From an uncultured Saprospirales bacterium (GTDB lineage Bacteria > Bacteroidota > Bacteroidia > Chitinophagales > JADIYW01), in assembly GCA_938008535.1 (NCBI GenBank), contig CALLKF010000096.1, positions 7,878 to 71,877 on the forward strand: a stretch of DNA of 64,000 nucleotides, given 5' to 3'. The translations under genes and the position numbers were made by a program. Positions 24,522 through 33,387 of this stretch are shown here, piece by piece. The stretch's first letter is position 1; the number at the start of each line of letters is the position of its first letter. The notes under the pieces were generated by a model. It was not told the DNA's origin, did no database searches, and saw only the letters and a program-made list of their open reading frames with translations.

Positions 24522-27500
24522 TTATTATAATTTTCGAAGTAGAATCTTGCGTATGTTTTTAAGTCTTTTATCTTTTTAATTTTACGGAAGTTCGCAGGTG
24601 TAATAATGTAGTAATCTGCTTTAAACTCGTTGCCTGCACCTAAAATTTGTGTTGGAACAGATTGAATTTTATCATTGTATTTATTAGCATCCGTGATACC
24701 TTCAAAGCGTTTGATTTGAATAAACGGGCTGCCTTCTACAAAAACTGCACTTACTTTAATTTTATCGTCATCAAAATGCTTCTTATTAAATTTTGCTATA
24801 TTAGATATGATGTCTGTAATTTTTAAATACGGATCTTTTAATTCAACTAGAATTGTTAATCCGGAAGTATCTATTGTAAATTCTTTTGTAGAATCAAAAA
24901 CTGATTTTACTGTATCTTTTGGAACGGTAACTGTTGGAGTGGTATCTTTTAAATTACTTTCAAATTGAATAAAAGTAACTAAATATTGCTGTGCTTTTTC
25001 TTTTACTTCACCTGTTGGATATTTTGAAATGATATTCAACAATGCTGTTTTATAATCTGCATACATTTTCTTTTTACCAAAACTAACTGCAGATAAAAAT
25101 TCAAACTGTGGTATTTCATTGGAACTTGGATATTTGATTCGAGCCAACGAATTATTTTTTATTACATCATCGTAATTACCTTTTTGAAACAATTGATAGG
25201 TAGATGCATAAAAAGTTTGTGCTGTTTCTGACAAACTAGTTGAATCTGGTGAATCGCGTTTTTTTAATACTTCAGCTACTTCACTCATCGGATAGTTTTG
25301 TAGTATATATTGCTTTTCTTTTTCTGCTAATCCAGTTAAATTTCTATCTAAATAAATTAAATACTGATAATAGTGTGCGCGTGCATCATATTCGCTGTTA
25401 GAAAAACGACGCGTTAATTCGTCAAACTGAATTTTTGATTTTGGTAAATTGTTTAACTTGTTTTTAAAAATTTCTCCAGAGCTGAATAATGCATCTGCAA
25501 TTTTTTTATCAGAAGCCATAAAATCTTCTGGTGTTTTTGGAATCTTTAAAGTGCTATCATTTTTAGCTGTAGCATTTTTTATTTTTTTGGCAGTAGCTGT
25601 ATCTACTACATCAGTAGTTGATGTGGAATTAATATTATCTAATGAAATTCCTTTACTGCTTCTTCTCCAATTGTCTTCTAGTGGTCGGTCGCCCCAAATT
25701 GCTCTAAAATCATTATAACCACGTGCTTTTGCATCTGGATTATAAAAATACCACAAGCCATTAGAAATACCATCTGAAGCAATTGGACCTGAAACATTGC
25801 CTCTATAATTAGCATCATCCGTTCCAAAACGCGATTTTTTCTTTGCATCTTTTTCTTGTTTTGCTTGTACATCAACCAAATAAGCAGCTAATGCTTTTGG
25901 CGACATTTTTCCTAAACTTTGCAAACTATCTTGTTCGTGGATGGTTTGAAAATTGGTTGCTAACTCAGTTAACGTACTTTTTCTACTTACAATTTTTTCA
26001 TAATTTTCGTAAGTATTTGGAATATATGCAATAGCACTATCATAAAAGTAAGAAGCTTGAAAATATTCTTCTTTATCAAAAAATATTTCACCTAATTTTA
26101 AATAGGATTTTCCCTTTTGCTCTTTATTGCTAATTGATTTTTTGATAGATTTTTGCAAATAAGTAATTGCTTGAGCAGTATCTTTTTGAAAATAGTAATA
26201 GTTGGCAATTGTAAATAAAACTTCATCTGCATGTTCTTTGTTTTTTCCGAACTTGATGAGTTTTGCCAGCATTTTCACAATATCTTGATCTGCTAAATCT
26301 GGGTTTTTTCCATATAGTTTTGCCAATTGTATTTGTGCAAATAAATTTAACTCTTCATCTTTAGTATGTTTGCCTGCTTTTTTATAATAATCAACTGCAT
26401 CAGCAGGTTGGTTGTTACGTTCGTAAATTTGCGCTAACAAATACTCGTAATATGCTTTTTGTTTTTTCTTTTTAAAATATAATAATGAATTTTCAAGTTG
26501 CTCAACGGCTGGAGATAAGTCATTTCTACGAGTGTTGTAATAGGCATCTACTAAATAGAAATCACGACGTTGTTTTTTGGTGAGTTTACGCAATGCTTTT
26601 CCGTAAGAAATAATACTTTTTGCATCTGCATAATTTCCTTGTTCAATTAAAGCTTTTGCCATCCAAACAATTGCTTCAGGACGCGACAGCTTATGTTTTA
26701 TTTTTTCCCAAGCTGTTAATTTATCGAATTTAGCATCTTCTTTTTTTGATAATTCTTTTAACGGTTGATCTTTGCTTCTATCCATAGTATCTTTGTAATA
26801 CGGATTTTTAACGTATTGGTCACCCATCAATACATAAGGCAATTTCGGGTCAAAATTTGGCTTGTCCGTTTTGGTCGTTTTTTTAGGAATTAAAGTAGTA
26901 TCTGTTTTGCTAGATTTACTTTTAGCTTTAGCTAATAAATCAGCAGGAATTGGTTTTCCTTTTTTCTGAAGCGCAATGATTTTCTTTTTTGCTTTTATAA
27001 TTTCTTCAATTTCTTTTCGTTTTTTATCGATAGCTGCTTGTTGTTTTTCACGTGCAGTTTCTGCTTTCTCTTTTGCTTCTTCTTGTGCTTTTTTATATTG
27101 AAACTCGATAATAGATTTTTTCTTTCCAGCTGCTTTTTCAATTTCTTTTTGTCGTTTGCGAATATATTTCAGTCTATCTTTATTGCTAAATTCTAACTTT
27201 AGGTTCATTTTTCCAGGTTTCATCGTGGTTACGATGTACTGAAATGTAATTAAAGCAGTATCGTATTGTTTACGTAAATACTGCGATTTTCCTAAAAGCA
27301 AGTATGCATTATCGCGCCAACGACTATAATCATGTAATTGCAACACGATGCCAGTTTTCCGTTCTATCGTTTCTAAATCAGTTTGATTGCCAGAAAAATC
27401 TGCTCCATCGTGAAAATAAAATGGAACTAACTCGTTATAGTTTATGGTTCGATTGAATTCGTAATTGTGAACAATTTCTTTGAACAACTCATTTGCGTTG

Positions 27501-27667
27501 AAATAATAATTGTTACGAGTGGTTAAGTCGCCCCAAGCACGCTTTACAATATTCGGTCTTTCGTATTTAGATTTAGATTTTTTATTTTTTGCGACAACAG
27601 TATGAAATGACGCAAAGGACAAAATCCAGACAAATAGAAATAGTTTTTTACAGGTAAAAGGATGCAT
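24518..27667 (-). CDS. porW: PorW/SprE-like TPR protein of type IX secretion
   Basis: 1049 residues. After a signal peptide (ILSFASFHTVVAK) comes a conserved opening WGDLTTRNNYYFNANELFKE like that of SprE/PorW. TPR-like repeats fill most of the protein, and a Lys/Glu-rich coiled segment lies at about 175-250. The C-terminal 150 residues have a conserved beta region (FVEGSPFIQIKRFEG). PorW/SprE is needed for T9SS in gliding and secreting Bacteroidota. The Cys lipobox is not evident. The 4-base overlap with PBP1A suggests co-expression with wall synthesis. The insert and unusual length make the name moderate. Confidence 0.7.
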   Translation of the reverse strand: MHPFTCKKLFLFVWILSFASFHTVVAKNKKSKSKYERPNIVKRAWGDLTTRNNYYFNANELFKEIVHNYEFNRTINYNELVPFYFHDGADFSGNQTDLETIERKTGIVLQLHDYSRWRDNAYLLLGKSQYLRKQYDTALITFQYIVTTMKPGKMNLKLEFSNKDRLKYIRKRQKEIEKAAGKKKSIIEFQYKKAQEEAKEKAETAREKQQAAIDKKRKEIEEIIKAKKKIIALQKKGKPIPADLLAKAKSKSSKTDTTLIPKKTTKTDKPNFDPKLPYVLMGDQYVKNPYYKDTMDRSKDQPLKELSKKEDAKFDKLTAWEKIKHKLSRPEAIVWMAKALIEQGNYADAKSIISYGKALRKLTKKQRRDFYLVDAYYNTRRNDLSPAVEQLENSLLYFKKKKQKAYYEYLLAQIYERNNQPADAVDYYKKAGKHTKDEELNLFAQIQLAKLYGKNPDLADQDIVKMLAKLIKFGKNKEHADEVLFTIANYYYFQKDTAQAITYLQKSIKKSISNKEQKGKSYLKLGEIFFDKEEYFQASYFYDSAIAYIPNTYENYEKIVSRKSTLTELATNFQTIHEQDSLQSLGKMSPKALAAYLVDVQAKQEKDAKKKSRFGTDDANYRGNVSGPIASDGISNGLWYFYNPDAKARGYNDFRAIWGDRPLEDNWRRSSKGISLDNINSTSTTDVVDTATAKKIKNATAKNDSTLKIPKTPEDFMASDKKIADALFSSGEIFKNKLNNLPKSKIQFDELTRRFSNSEYDARAHYYQYLIYLDRNLTGLAEKEKQYILQNYPMSEVAEVLKKRDSPDSTSLSETAQTFYASTYQLFQKGNYDDVIKNNSLARIKYPSSNEIPQFEFLSAVSFGKKKMYADYKTALLNIISKYPTGEVKEKAQQYLVTFIQFESNLKDTTPTVTVPKDTVKSVFDSTKEFTIDTSGLTILVELKDPYLKITDIISNIAKFNKKHFDDDKIKVSAVFVEGSPFIQIKRFEGITDANKYNDKIQSVPTQILGAGNEFKADYYIITPANFRKIKKIKDLKTYARFYFENYNK

Positions 27668-27747
27668 GCTTATTTTAATTCCTTAATTTTAACGCAATTT
27701 CTTAAATTTATTTTACTTATTGAAGTGAATTTTATTTAATTCTTATT

Positions 27748-28620
27748 ATGTCGATAAAAAAATTGGATTGGAACAAACTTAAACAACGATTAAAGACTAT
27801 TTATCGATTTCAGATAGTAGACGAAAAAACATATGACGTAAAGTTTGTATTTGAACTAAAACCACTCAATATACTCATTGGAATTGGATTAGCACTTGCT
27901 TTTTTTACTGTTTTAAATTTTTTATTTATAGCATACACACCGTTAAAGCAGTATATTCCAGGTTATGGTTCATCTTCTAGCAACCGAGAAATAGTTAATT
28001 TAAGTATTAAAACTGAAGAATTAGGTGACAAATTAAAATCGAATGAAAAATATCTTGTCAACTTAAAAAATATTTTGAACGACCAGATTGTGGTAGATGC
28101 TGTTAAAAAAGACATCAAAAAAATAAAAATAGATACCGGAATTTTAGGACAAAAAACAACCGACGAGAGCAAATTTGTAAAAAACATAGAGAGTGGTTTG
28201 CAAAATGCCGAATTATTAGAAAATATTCAAAGTTCAAAAATTAGTATTTTCAGTAATTTAAGTATACAAAAACCAGTTTCAGGAAAAATTATTGCTGGAT
28301 TTGATGCAACAAAACAGCAATTTGGCATGACTATACTTGCTAAAAAGGACGAAGAAGTTAAAGCACCACTTAGTGGAACTGTAATTGCTGATGGTATATT
28401 GCCAAATTCCAATTCATATTTGATTGTACAAGCTGAAAATCAAATCGTTTACATATTAAAAAATAACACCAAAGTATTAAAAAAAACAGGTAACTTTGTT
28501 CAACAAGGTGAGACCATCGCGATTGTTGCTAAGCAGCAAAATAGCAATAATTATGGTTGTGTTTTAGAACTTTGGTATAAAGGACAAGCAATCGACCCAT
28601 TAAAATTTATAAAACTATGA
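27748..28620 (+). CDS. membrane-anchored pseudo-M23 (LytM-like) protein
   Basis: 290 residues. A cytoplasmic N-terminus is followed by one membrane segment (ILIGIGLALAFFTVLNFLFIAY, about 48-70), a coiled-coil (about 85-165) and a C-terminal M23/LytM fold (about 180-290). The fold shows KAPLSGTVIADG and GNFVQQGETIAIV, ending LELWYKGQAIDPLKFI. The HxxxD and HxH zinc ligands are absent, so it should be non-catalytic, like the LytM regulators that activate amidases. It overlaps the bactofilin gene by 4 bases, a common Bacteroidota pair. Confidence 0.75.
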   Translation: MSIKKLDWNKLKQRLKTIYRFQIVDEKTYDVKFVFELKPLNILIGIGLALAFFTVLNFLFIAYTPLKQYIPGYGSSSSNREIVNLSIKTEELGDKLKSNEKYLVNLKNILNDQIVVDAVKKDIKKIKIDTGILGQKTTDESKFVKNIESGLQNAELLENIQSSKISIFSNLSIQKPVSGKIIAGFDATKQQFGMTILAKKDEEVKAPLSGTVIADGILPNSNSYLIVQAENQIVYILKNNTKVLKKTGNFVQQGETIAIVAKQQNSNNYGCVLELWYKGQAIDPLKFIKL

Positions 28621-29057
28621 GTACTTTCTTTTCTAAAAATGAAACTGTTAGCAAAAATGACAATATGATTGCTAACTTAATTAAAAATGGCACTAGTATA
28701 ACTGGTGATATTTCTGCACAATCAGATTTGCGAATTGATGGCAAAATTGCAGGAAATATTCAATGTGCTGCAAAAGTAGTAATTGGTAGTTCTGCACAAA
28801 TTTTAGGCAATATAAAATGTAACGATTTAACTATTGAAGGTAAAGTGAAAGGTAATATTGAAGTTGGTGGCGTTTTATGTTTTAAAGCTACAGCAGATTT
28901 CGATGGTGATGTGAAATATAAAAAATTAGTGGTAGAAGAAGGCGCAAATATTACTGGCTCACTTACCAATACAACTGCTGTTGCAAAACAAGTTACCACT
29001 GCTGCTACCGTATCAACAACAACTCATAATGGACAAGCAACAGCCGTCGCGCAATAA
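28617..29057 (+). CDS. bactofilin (polymer-forming cytoskeletal protein)
   Basis: 146 residues. The central right-handed beta-helix (about 20-115) shows the short repeating strands of bactofilins: ITGDISAQSDLRIDGKIAGN, then VVIGSSAQILGNIKC and LTIEGKVKGNIEVGG. The tail (about 118-146) is Thr/Ala-rich and disordered. Bactofilins polymerise at the inner face of the membrane and guide wall-modifying enzymes, which fits the pseudo-M23 neighbour. The AtpZ-like gene starts inside its 3' end. Confidence 0.88.
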   Translation: MSTFFSKNETVSKNDNMIANLIKNGTSITGDISAQSDLRIDGKIAGNIQCAAKVVIGSSAQILGNIKCNDLTIEGKVKGNIEVGGVLCFKATADFDGDVKYKKLVVEEGANITGSLTNTTAVAKQVTTAATVSTTTHNGQATAVAQ

Positions 29058-29256
29058 TCATTCTGTTACTTCAAAAACCTGGTTAACCTATACAGGTATG
29101 ACCTTTGAACTATTAGGAATCATTGGTACTTTCACCGCTATTGGTTATTTTTTAGATAAGCAATTCTCTACTCAGCCAATTTTATTAATTCTATTATTAT
29201 TAGTAGGAACTGCAGGTGCATTTTACAGAATTTATAAATCAACTGTTTCAAAATAA
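29029..29256 (+). CDS. AtpZ/AtpI-like ATP-synthase accessory protein
   Basis: 75 residues from MDKQQPSRNNHSV, overlapping the bactofilin gene by 29 bases. Two membrane segments (FELLGIIGTFTAIGYFLDKQ and ILLILLLLVGTAGAFYRIYK) match the AtpZ family found ahead of F0 genes. A longer frame opens at 28981, but homologues begin near this Met. No atpB follows, which is unusual. Confidence 0.7.
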   Translation: MDKQQPSRNNHSVTSKTWLTYTGMTFELLGIIGTFTAIGYFLDKQFSTQPILLILLLLVGTAGAFYRIYKSTVSK

Positions 29257-29274
29257 TTGCTAATATTTTTTAAA

Positions 29275-29634
29275 ATGAAATGGTTTTTACATCTTTTTAG
29301 TTTAACTCTATTTTTTATACTAGTTTCATTTTTTTTAGATGCTGACTTGAGGTTCTCATTTTTATTTATGTCAATGTCGATGGCATTAGTATCGTTTGTC
29401 TATTTTTTAATTGTTTATGTTTCAGGAAAGAAAGATGCACAAAAAAACGTAGGTGGAAATTTGGCAGCTATAACTTTAAAATTTATACTTTCTGCATTAA
29501 TCGTCATCGTCTATGAAATTCTATATGGCATGCATTATTTACATGAGTTTCTGTATTTTTTCATCGCATATCTTTCGTTTTCTATATTGAGTTTTTGGGA
29601 CAGTTATTTGCATCAACCAAGCAAAAAAAAATAA
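29275..29634 (+). CDS. four-helix membrane protein next to AtpZ
   Basis: 119 residues from MKWFLHLF; the frame also allows a TTG at 29257. Four membrane segments fill the protein. The tail is basic (HQPSKKK). In Bacteroidota a small membrane protein of this kind usually sits between atpZ and atpB and may be an AtpI-like assembly factor; that role is inferred from position only. Here the run ends with a hairpin and no ATP synthase gene follows. Confidence 0.65.
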   Translation: MKWFLHLFSLTLFFILVSFFLDADLRFSFLFMSMSMALVSFVYFLIVYVSGKKDAQKNVGGNLAAITLKFILSALIVIVYEILYGMHYLHEFLYFFIAYLSFSILSFWDSYLHQPSKKK

Positions 29635-29752
29635 CAAACTTCAATTTTGCCAATTATGGTACAAGAATGCTTCTGACCTATCAGAATATTGTTGAAAAGA
29701 ATAAATTTTATAAAGATGACACCATGGTTATTGTAGTAGCTTTAATAAAAAG

Positions 29753-29781
29753 GTACAGGTCATTTTAAAGATGACCTGTAC
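29753..29781 (+). terminator. stem-loop ending the bactofilin operon
   Basis: GTACAGGTCAT (29753-29763) pairs perfectly with ATGACCTGTAC (29771-29781). There is no T-run, so termination strength is uncertain. Confidence 0.5.
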
Positions 29782-29821
29782 ACAGAATTGCGAACTAAAT
29801 TAATTCATAGTTTTATAGTTC

Positions 29822-29835
29822 TTGATTTAAATCAA
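29822..29835. promoter_or_regulatory. second FNR-type box TTGATTTAAATCAA
   Basis: Identical over 14 bases to the box at 11469-11482 before the Crp/Fnr gene. It lies between two convergent 3' ends, with no coding target within about 100 bases on either strand. Confidence 0.55.
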
Positions 29836-29946
29836 ATATCAGTAAAAACAATTATGCCTACAATACCATAATTTAGGGTAAATTTAGAAATAAAGACAAG
29901 GAAGACTACCAGAATTTAGGTAGTGATTTAATATTTAAAAGCCAAT

Positions 29947-30672
29947 TCAAAGCAAATTAAATAATATCGCATATTTTACTAAACCTATAGAACTTTTTAC
30001 ACCTAATTTATCAATTAAATTTTTACGATGCGTATCTACAGTTAATGCGCTAATAGATAATCTTAAAGCTATTTCCTTAGAAGTATATTCTTCACATATT
30101 AATTTTAAAACTTCTTTTTCACGATCACTTAGAATAAGGTATTTTTCTGTATTATCTTCTAAGAAATTGATATTCTTTCTAAAAGCACTTACTTGTTTCT
30201 TATTTTTTAATAAATCATCAACGCTACAACCAACACCAATTAAATATTTTACACCACCATCGCTATTTAAAATAGCTGGTTTTACACTTGCATAGGTCCA
30301 TTCCCAGCCATTTTTGGATTTCAAATAATAAGTGTGAGAAAATGTATTGTTTTTATTATTTGAGTCGTTATAAAATTTTATAAGTAAATAAATTGAACTG
30401 ATGTTTTCTGGATGTATTAATTTTAGTATGTATTTAAAACCGAGTTTATTGATTTCTTCTTCTGTTACACCTAAAAAACTATAAGCACTGCTATTGGCAT
30501 ACACCATTGAATAAGAAAAATTTTCAAACTCAAATATTGATACCATTTGTGGTGATGCATCACAAAGTTTCTTTAGTTCTTCAAAACTAGTGTTTTCAGT
30601 AAACTTAAGTATTTTTTTATTGTTTTGGATTTTCGTAAATAAAATATTGAGTTCGTTTAAAATCTCATTCAT
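29947..30672 (-). CDS. PAS-LuxR transcription regulator
   Basis: 241 residues. A PAS fold (about 35-150: FENFSYSMVYANSSAYSFLG, then TYYLKSKNGWEWTYASVKP) is followed by a LuxR helix-turn-helix (about 178-240: ILSDREKEVLKLICEEYTSKEIA and ALTVDTHRKNLIDKLG). There is no receiver domain, so it probably senses a ligand directly through PAS. A perfect TATATTTG box lies upstream. Target genes unknown. Confidence 0.85.
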   Translation of the reverse strand: MNEILNELNILFTKIQNNKKILKFTENTSFEELKKLCDASPQMVSIFEFENFSYSMVYANSSAYSFLGVTEEEINKLGFKYILKLIHPENISSIYLLIKFYNDSNNKNNTFSHTYYLKSKNGWEWTYASVKPAILNSDGGVKYLIGVGCSVDDLLKNKKQVSAFRKNINFLEDNTEKYLILSDREKEVLKLICEEYTSKEIALRLSISALTVDTHRKNLIDKLGVKSSIGLVKYAILFNLL

Positions 30673-30691
30673 AAGTGCTAATGGTTTGTTT

Positions 30692-30699
30692 CAAATATA
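30692..30699 (-). promoter_or_regulatory. -7 box (TATATTTG) of the PAS-LuxR gene
   Basis: Minus-strand TAnnTTTG box, 19 bases before the start codon at 30672. Confidence 0.55.
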
Positions 30700-30838
30700 A
30701 GTTAAAATTGCTATATAAAGAATTCATTTGAGTTTATTTCTGAATTTGAAACCAATACAATATGGAAATTCAATAATTAGTAAAAACAACAAAATTGATT
30801 TTCAGCATGATTTTTGTTACATTTATAAAAATAAGATT

Positions 30839-31396
30839 ATGAAAAACTTGTCTACACCATCCATATTATTTATAACGCTCCTACTTTGCAGTGGTTTTAA
30901 ACCACCTAAAAACAGTGGCACTCCAAATCCTAAAAATGACATTTTATATTCTATTTACGGTGGTGACGTGAACAAAATGATGGAAGGCGAACGCAGAAAA
31001 GATTCTATCGCGCGACCTTATTTATATCAAACCATAACAGAAGAAAAAAAAGAAGAAACCAGCACAGTTGACGATGAAACGAATATCAAAGAAAAAGCAG
31101 AAATTATGCCAACTTATATTGCAGGCGAAAAGGCTTTACAAGAATATGTAAAACAAAATGCAGTTTTGGTTGGAGATTCGTTAGTAGGTGTAAAAGCTAA
31201 TATTGTTGTTAAGTTTTACATCAATACACTAGGTGACGCTCGTTATGCAAAAATACTAAAAACGGACAATCCATCACGTTCTTTTGATGTAGAAGTAATG
31301 CGAATAATTGATGGTATGGAAAAATGGAATCCTGCAAAACAAAACGGCGTTGAAGTAAATTGCTATCAAACAATGACAATTAAATTTGGTGAATAA
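30839..31396 (+). CDS. exported TonB C-terminal-like protein
   Basis: 185 residues from MKNLSTPSILFITLL; a longer frame from 30728 adds a non-signal-like N-terminus and is rejected. After the signal peptide (ending LLCSG) there is a charged linker rich in Glu and Lys. A C-terminal TonB-like domain follows (about 95-185: KEYV... VVKFYINTLGDARYAKILKT ... WNPAKQNG). There is no membrane anchor beyond the signal, so it is probably a periplasmic TonB-domain protein rather than an energy transducer. Convergent with tadA, with 5 bases between. Confidence 0.7.
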   Translation: MKNLSTPSILFITLLLCSGFKPPKNSGTPNPKNDILYSIYGGDVNKMMEGERRKDSIARPYLYQTITEEKKEETSTVDDETNIKEKAEIMPTYIAGEKALQEYVKQNAVLVGDSLVGVKANIVVKFYINTLGDARYAKILKTDNPSRSFDVEVMRIIDGMEKWNPAKQNGVEVNCYQTMTIKFGE

Positions 31397-31401
31397 TTGC
31401 T

Positions 31402-31824
31402 TTACAATCTCTTTTTTCTAAAAAAAGATTTTATCAATTCTGATGCTTCTTGTTCTAGCAAACCACCTTTTAATTCAAATAAATTAGGTTGCGTCTTTTT
31501 ATGTGAACTATCAAAAGCTGCGAACACTACTTTGGCAATTTGTGCTTCGCGAATGGCACCGGTACACATCATGCATGGCTCTAACGTAACGTATAAAGTG
31601 CACTTGTCTAAATATTTATTTCCTAAGAAATTACACGCAGCTGTTATCGCTAAAATTTCTGCATGCGCTGTCGGATCGTTTAATTTCTCTATTTGATTAT
31701 AACCTTTTCCAATAATCTGATTTTCGCAAACAATTACTGCGCCAACTGGTACTTCGTCTTCATCAAATGCATTTTTTGCCAGTTTTAACGCTTCTAACAT
31801 ATAAAATTTATCAAAATCTATCAT
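31402..31824 (-). CDS. tadA: tRNA-specific adenosine deaminase
   Basis: 140 residues. The zinc and catalytic motifs of the deaminase family are intact: HAEILAI (His and catalytic Glu) and PCMMCTGAI (two Cys ligands). The N-terminal MLEALKLAKNAF and VPVGAVIV segments are typical of TadA. It converts the wobble adenosine of tRNA-Arg to inosine in the cytoplasm. Nucleoside deaminases of other kinds share the motifs, so the tRNA substrate is by closest family resemblance. Confidence 0.88.
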   Translation of the reverse strand: MIDFDKFYMLEALKLAKNAFDEDEVPVGAVIVCENQIIGKGYNQIEKLNDPTAHAEILAITAACNFLGNKYLDKCTLYVTLEPCMMCTGAIREAQIAKVVFAAFDSSHKKTQPNLFELKGGLLEQEASELIKSFFRKKRL

Positions 31825-31939
31825 TCTTATTCATTCTAAATTTGAAGATAGAACTTTTAAGCGTATTTTTACATTCTAAAATTGGTGTAATAATTTAAAA
31901 ACTTTCTACACTAATCATCTATAAAAAAATAACTACAAA

Positions 31940-33373
31940 ATGCCATTTAGATTTTATAAAATTCTTTTTCTGCTTTTTTTTATTGTTTGTTTTCAATTTT
32001 CAAATGCACAAGAAATTTGGGATTGGAAGAAATGCATTGAATATGCAATGCAAAATAATTTACAATTAAAACAAACTGATTTAAATGTAAAATTAGAAGA
32101 AATAAATCTTCAAAAAAATAAATTAAATTTTACACCAAGTATTAATGGAAGTTCTAATTACAATTTACGAATTGGAAATAATTTTAATTTCTTTTCTGGT
32201 GCTTATGAGCGTCAGTTAGTGCATTACAATGATTATGGAATTAATCTTTCGCAACCAATTTTTGACGGTTTGATTACACAAAACAGCGTTCAAAAAAGTA
32301 AAATAGATTTAGAAGCATTAAAACTAGATCAAGAAGTTTTAAGAAATAATATCCAATTGCAAATTCTAACTGCATTTTTAAATATCATGAATGCAAACGA
32401 ACAATTGAATCAAACAATTAAACAAAAAGAAAGCACGCTAGAGCAGTACCAACACACAAAAACATTAATAGATGCTGGTGCAGCAGCCGAAAAAGCGTTA
32501 TTAGATATTGATGCACAACTAACAACCGAAGATTTATCTATTTCGCAAGTAAAAAATCAATTGGAGTTAACCTACTTAAATTTAAAAATTTTATTACAAC
32601 TCGAACCAAACAAAGAAATCAAAGTAAAAATTCCAGAATTACCAAACGGAATTGAAATTCAGGAATTGGCATCTTTACAACGTATTTACAGCGATGCATT
32701 GACACTTCGACCAGAAATTAAAAGTGCTGATACAAAAATAAAATCTGCTGAAAAATCTATCAAAATTGCAAAAGGAAATAATTATCCAACGTTGAGTTTT
32801 GTTGGAAATTTAAATACTTTTTTTACTAGCCAAAGTAAAAATAGCAAACAAGAAATTTCAACTACCGAATTTACACCAATAGGATTTGTTGAAAATACAA
32901 CTACATTAGTTTTGCAACCAAAAGTAAATACTACTCAATCAAAAAATCCATATTTTAATCAATTAAAACAAAACCTTAATTATGCTTTTGGTTTAAGTTT
33001 AAATGTTCCGATTTACAATAAATTTTTAACACAATCAGCAGTAAAACAAGCAAACTTGCAAGTACAATTATCGCAATTACAAAAAAAACAAGCTGAAACG
33101 GATTTGTTTAATACCATTAGTCAGGCATATTTAAAATCGCAAGCTGCCATTGAAAATTTTAAAGCAGCAAAGAAAAATTTTGAGACCGCAAAAAAATCGT
33201 ATGATTATGCTGTAGAGCGCTTAAATACTGGTAGTATCAATCAGTTAGAAGTGAATTTATCTAAAAATAATTTGGCAAGTGCAGAATCAAAATTAACGCA
33301 AGCAAAATACGAATTTGTGTTCAATACAAAAGTGTTGGATTTTTATCAAGGAAAAAATATTACGTTAGAATAA
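31940..33373 (+). CDS. TolC-family outer-membrane efflux protein
   Basis: 477 residues. A signal peptide (FFIVCFQFSNAQ) is followed by EIWDWKKCIEYAMQNNLQLK, the usual TolC-family opening. Two long helical repeats (about 110-230 and 370-470) surround barrel strands; VPIYNKFLTQSAVKQA in the second is a typical TolC-family signature. It would form the outer-membrane channel for the adaptor encoded 14 bases downstream. No ABC transporter gene follows. Confidence 0.87.
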   Translation: MPFRFYKILFLLFFIVCFQFSNAQEIWDWKKCIEYAMQNNLQLKQTDLNVKLEEINLQKNKLNFTPSINGSSNYNLRIGNNFNFFSGAYERQLVHYNDYGINLSQPIFDGLITQNSVQKSKIDLEALKLDQEVLRNNIQLQILTAFLNIMNANEQLNQTIKQKESTLEQYQHTKTLIDAGAAAEKALLDIDAQLTTEDLSISQVKNQLELTYLNLKILLQLEPNKEIKVKIPELPNGIEIQELASLQRIYSDALTLRPEIKSADTKIKSAEKSIKIAKGNNYPTLSFVGNLNTFFTSQSKNSKQEISTTEFTPIGFVENTTTLVLQPKVNTTQSKNPYFNQLKQNLNYAFGLSLNVPIYNKFLTQSAVKQANLQVQLSQLQKKQAETDLFNTISQAYLKSQAAIENFKAAKKNFETAKKSYDYAVERLNTGSINQLEVNLSKNNLASAESKLTQAKYEFVFNTKVLDFYQGKNITLE

Positions 33374-33387
33374 GGAAATATATAAAC

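Larger units (their letters stand above)
29635..29946. other. 312-base convergent intergenic region
   Basis: It holds a terminator-like hairpin (29753-29781), a perfect FNR-type box (29822-29835), and a weak ACTACC/GGTAGT stem (29905-29924). A 33-codon frame (29667-29768) is not convincing. Both flanking genes end here, so the box has no obvious coding target. A small RNA is possible. Confidence 0.6.

Noticed and set aside
29667..29768. 33-codon frame (MLLTYQNIVEK...)
   Set aside because: It ends inside the hairpin at 29753-29781, has no promoter or coupling to neighbours, and matches nothing I recognise.
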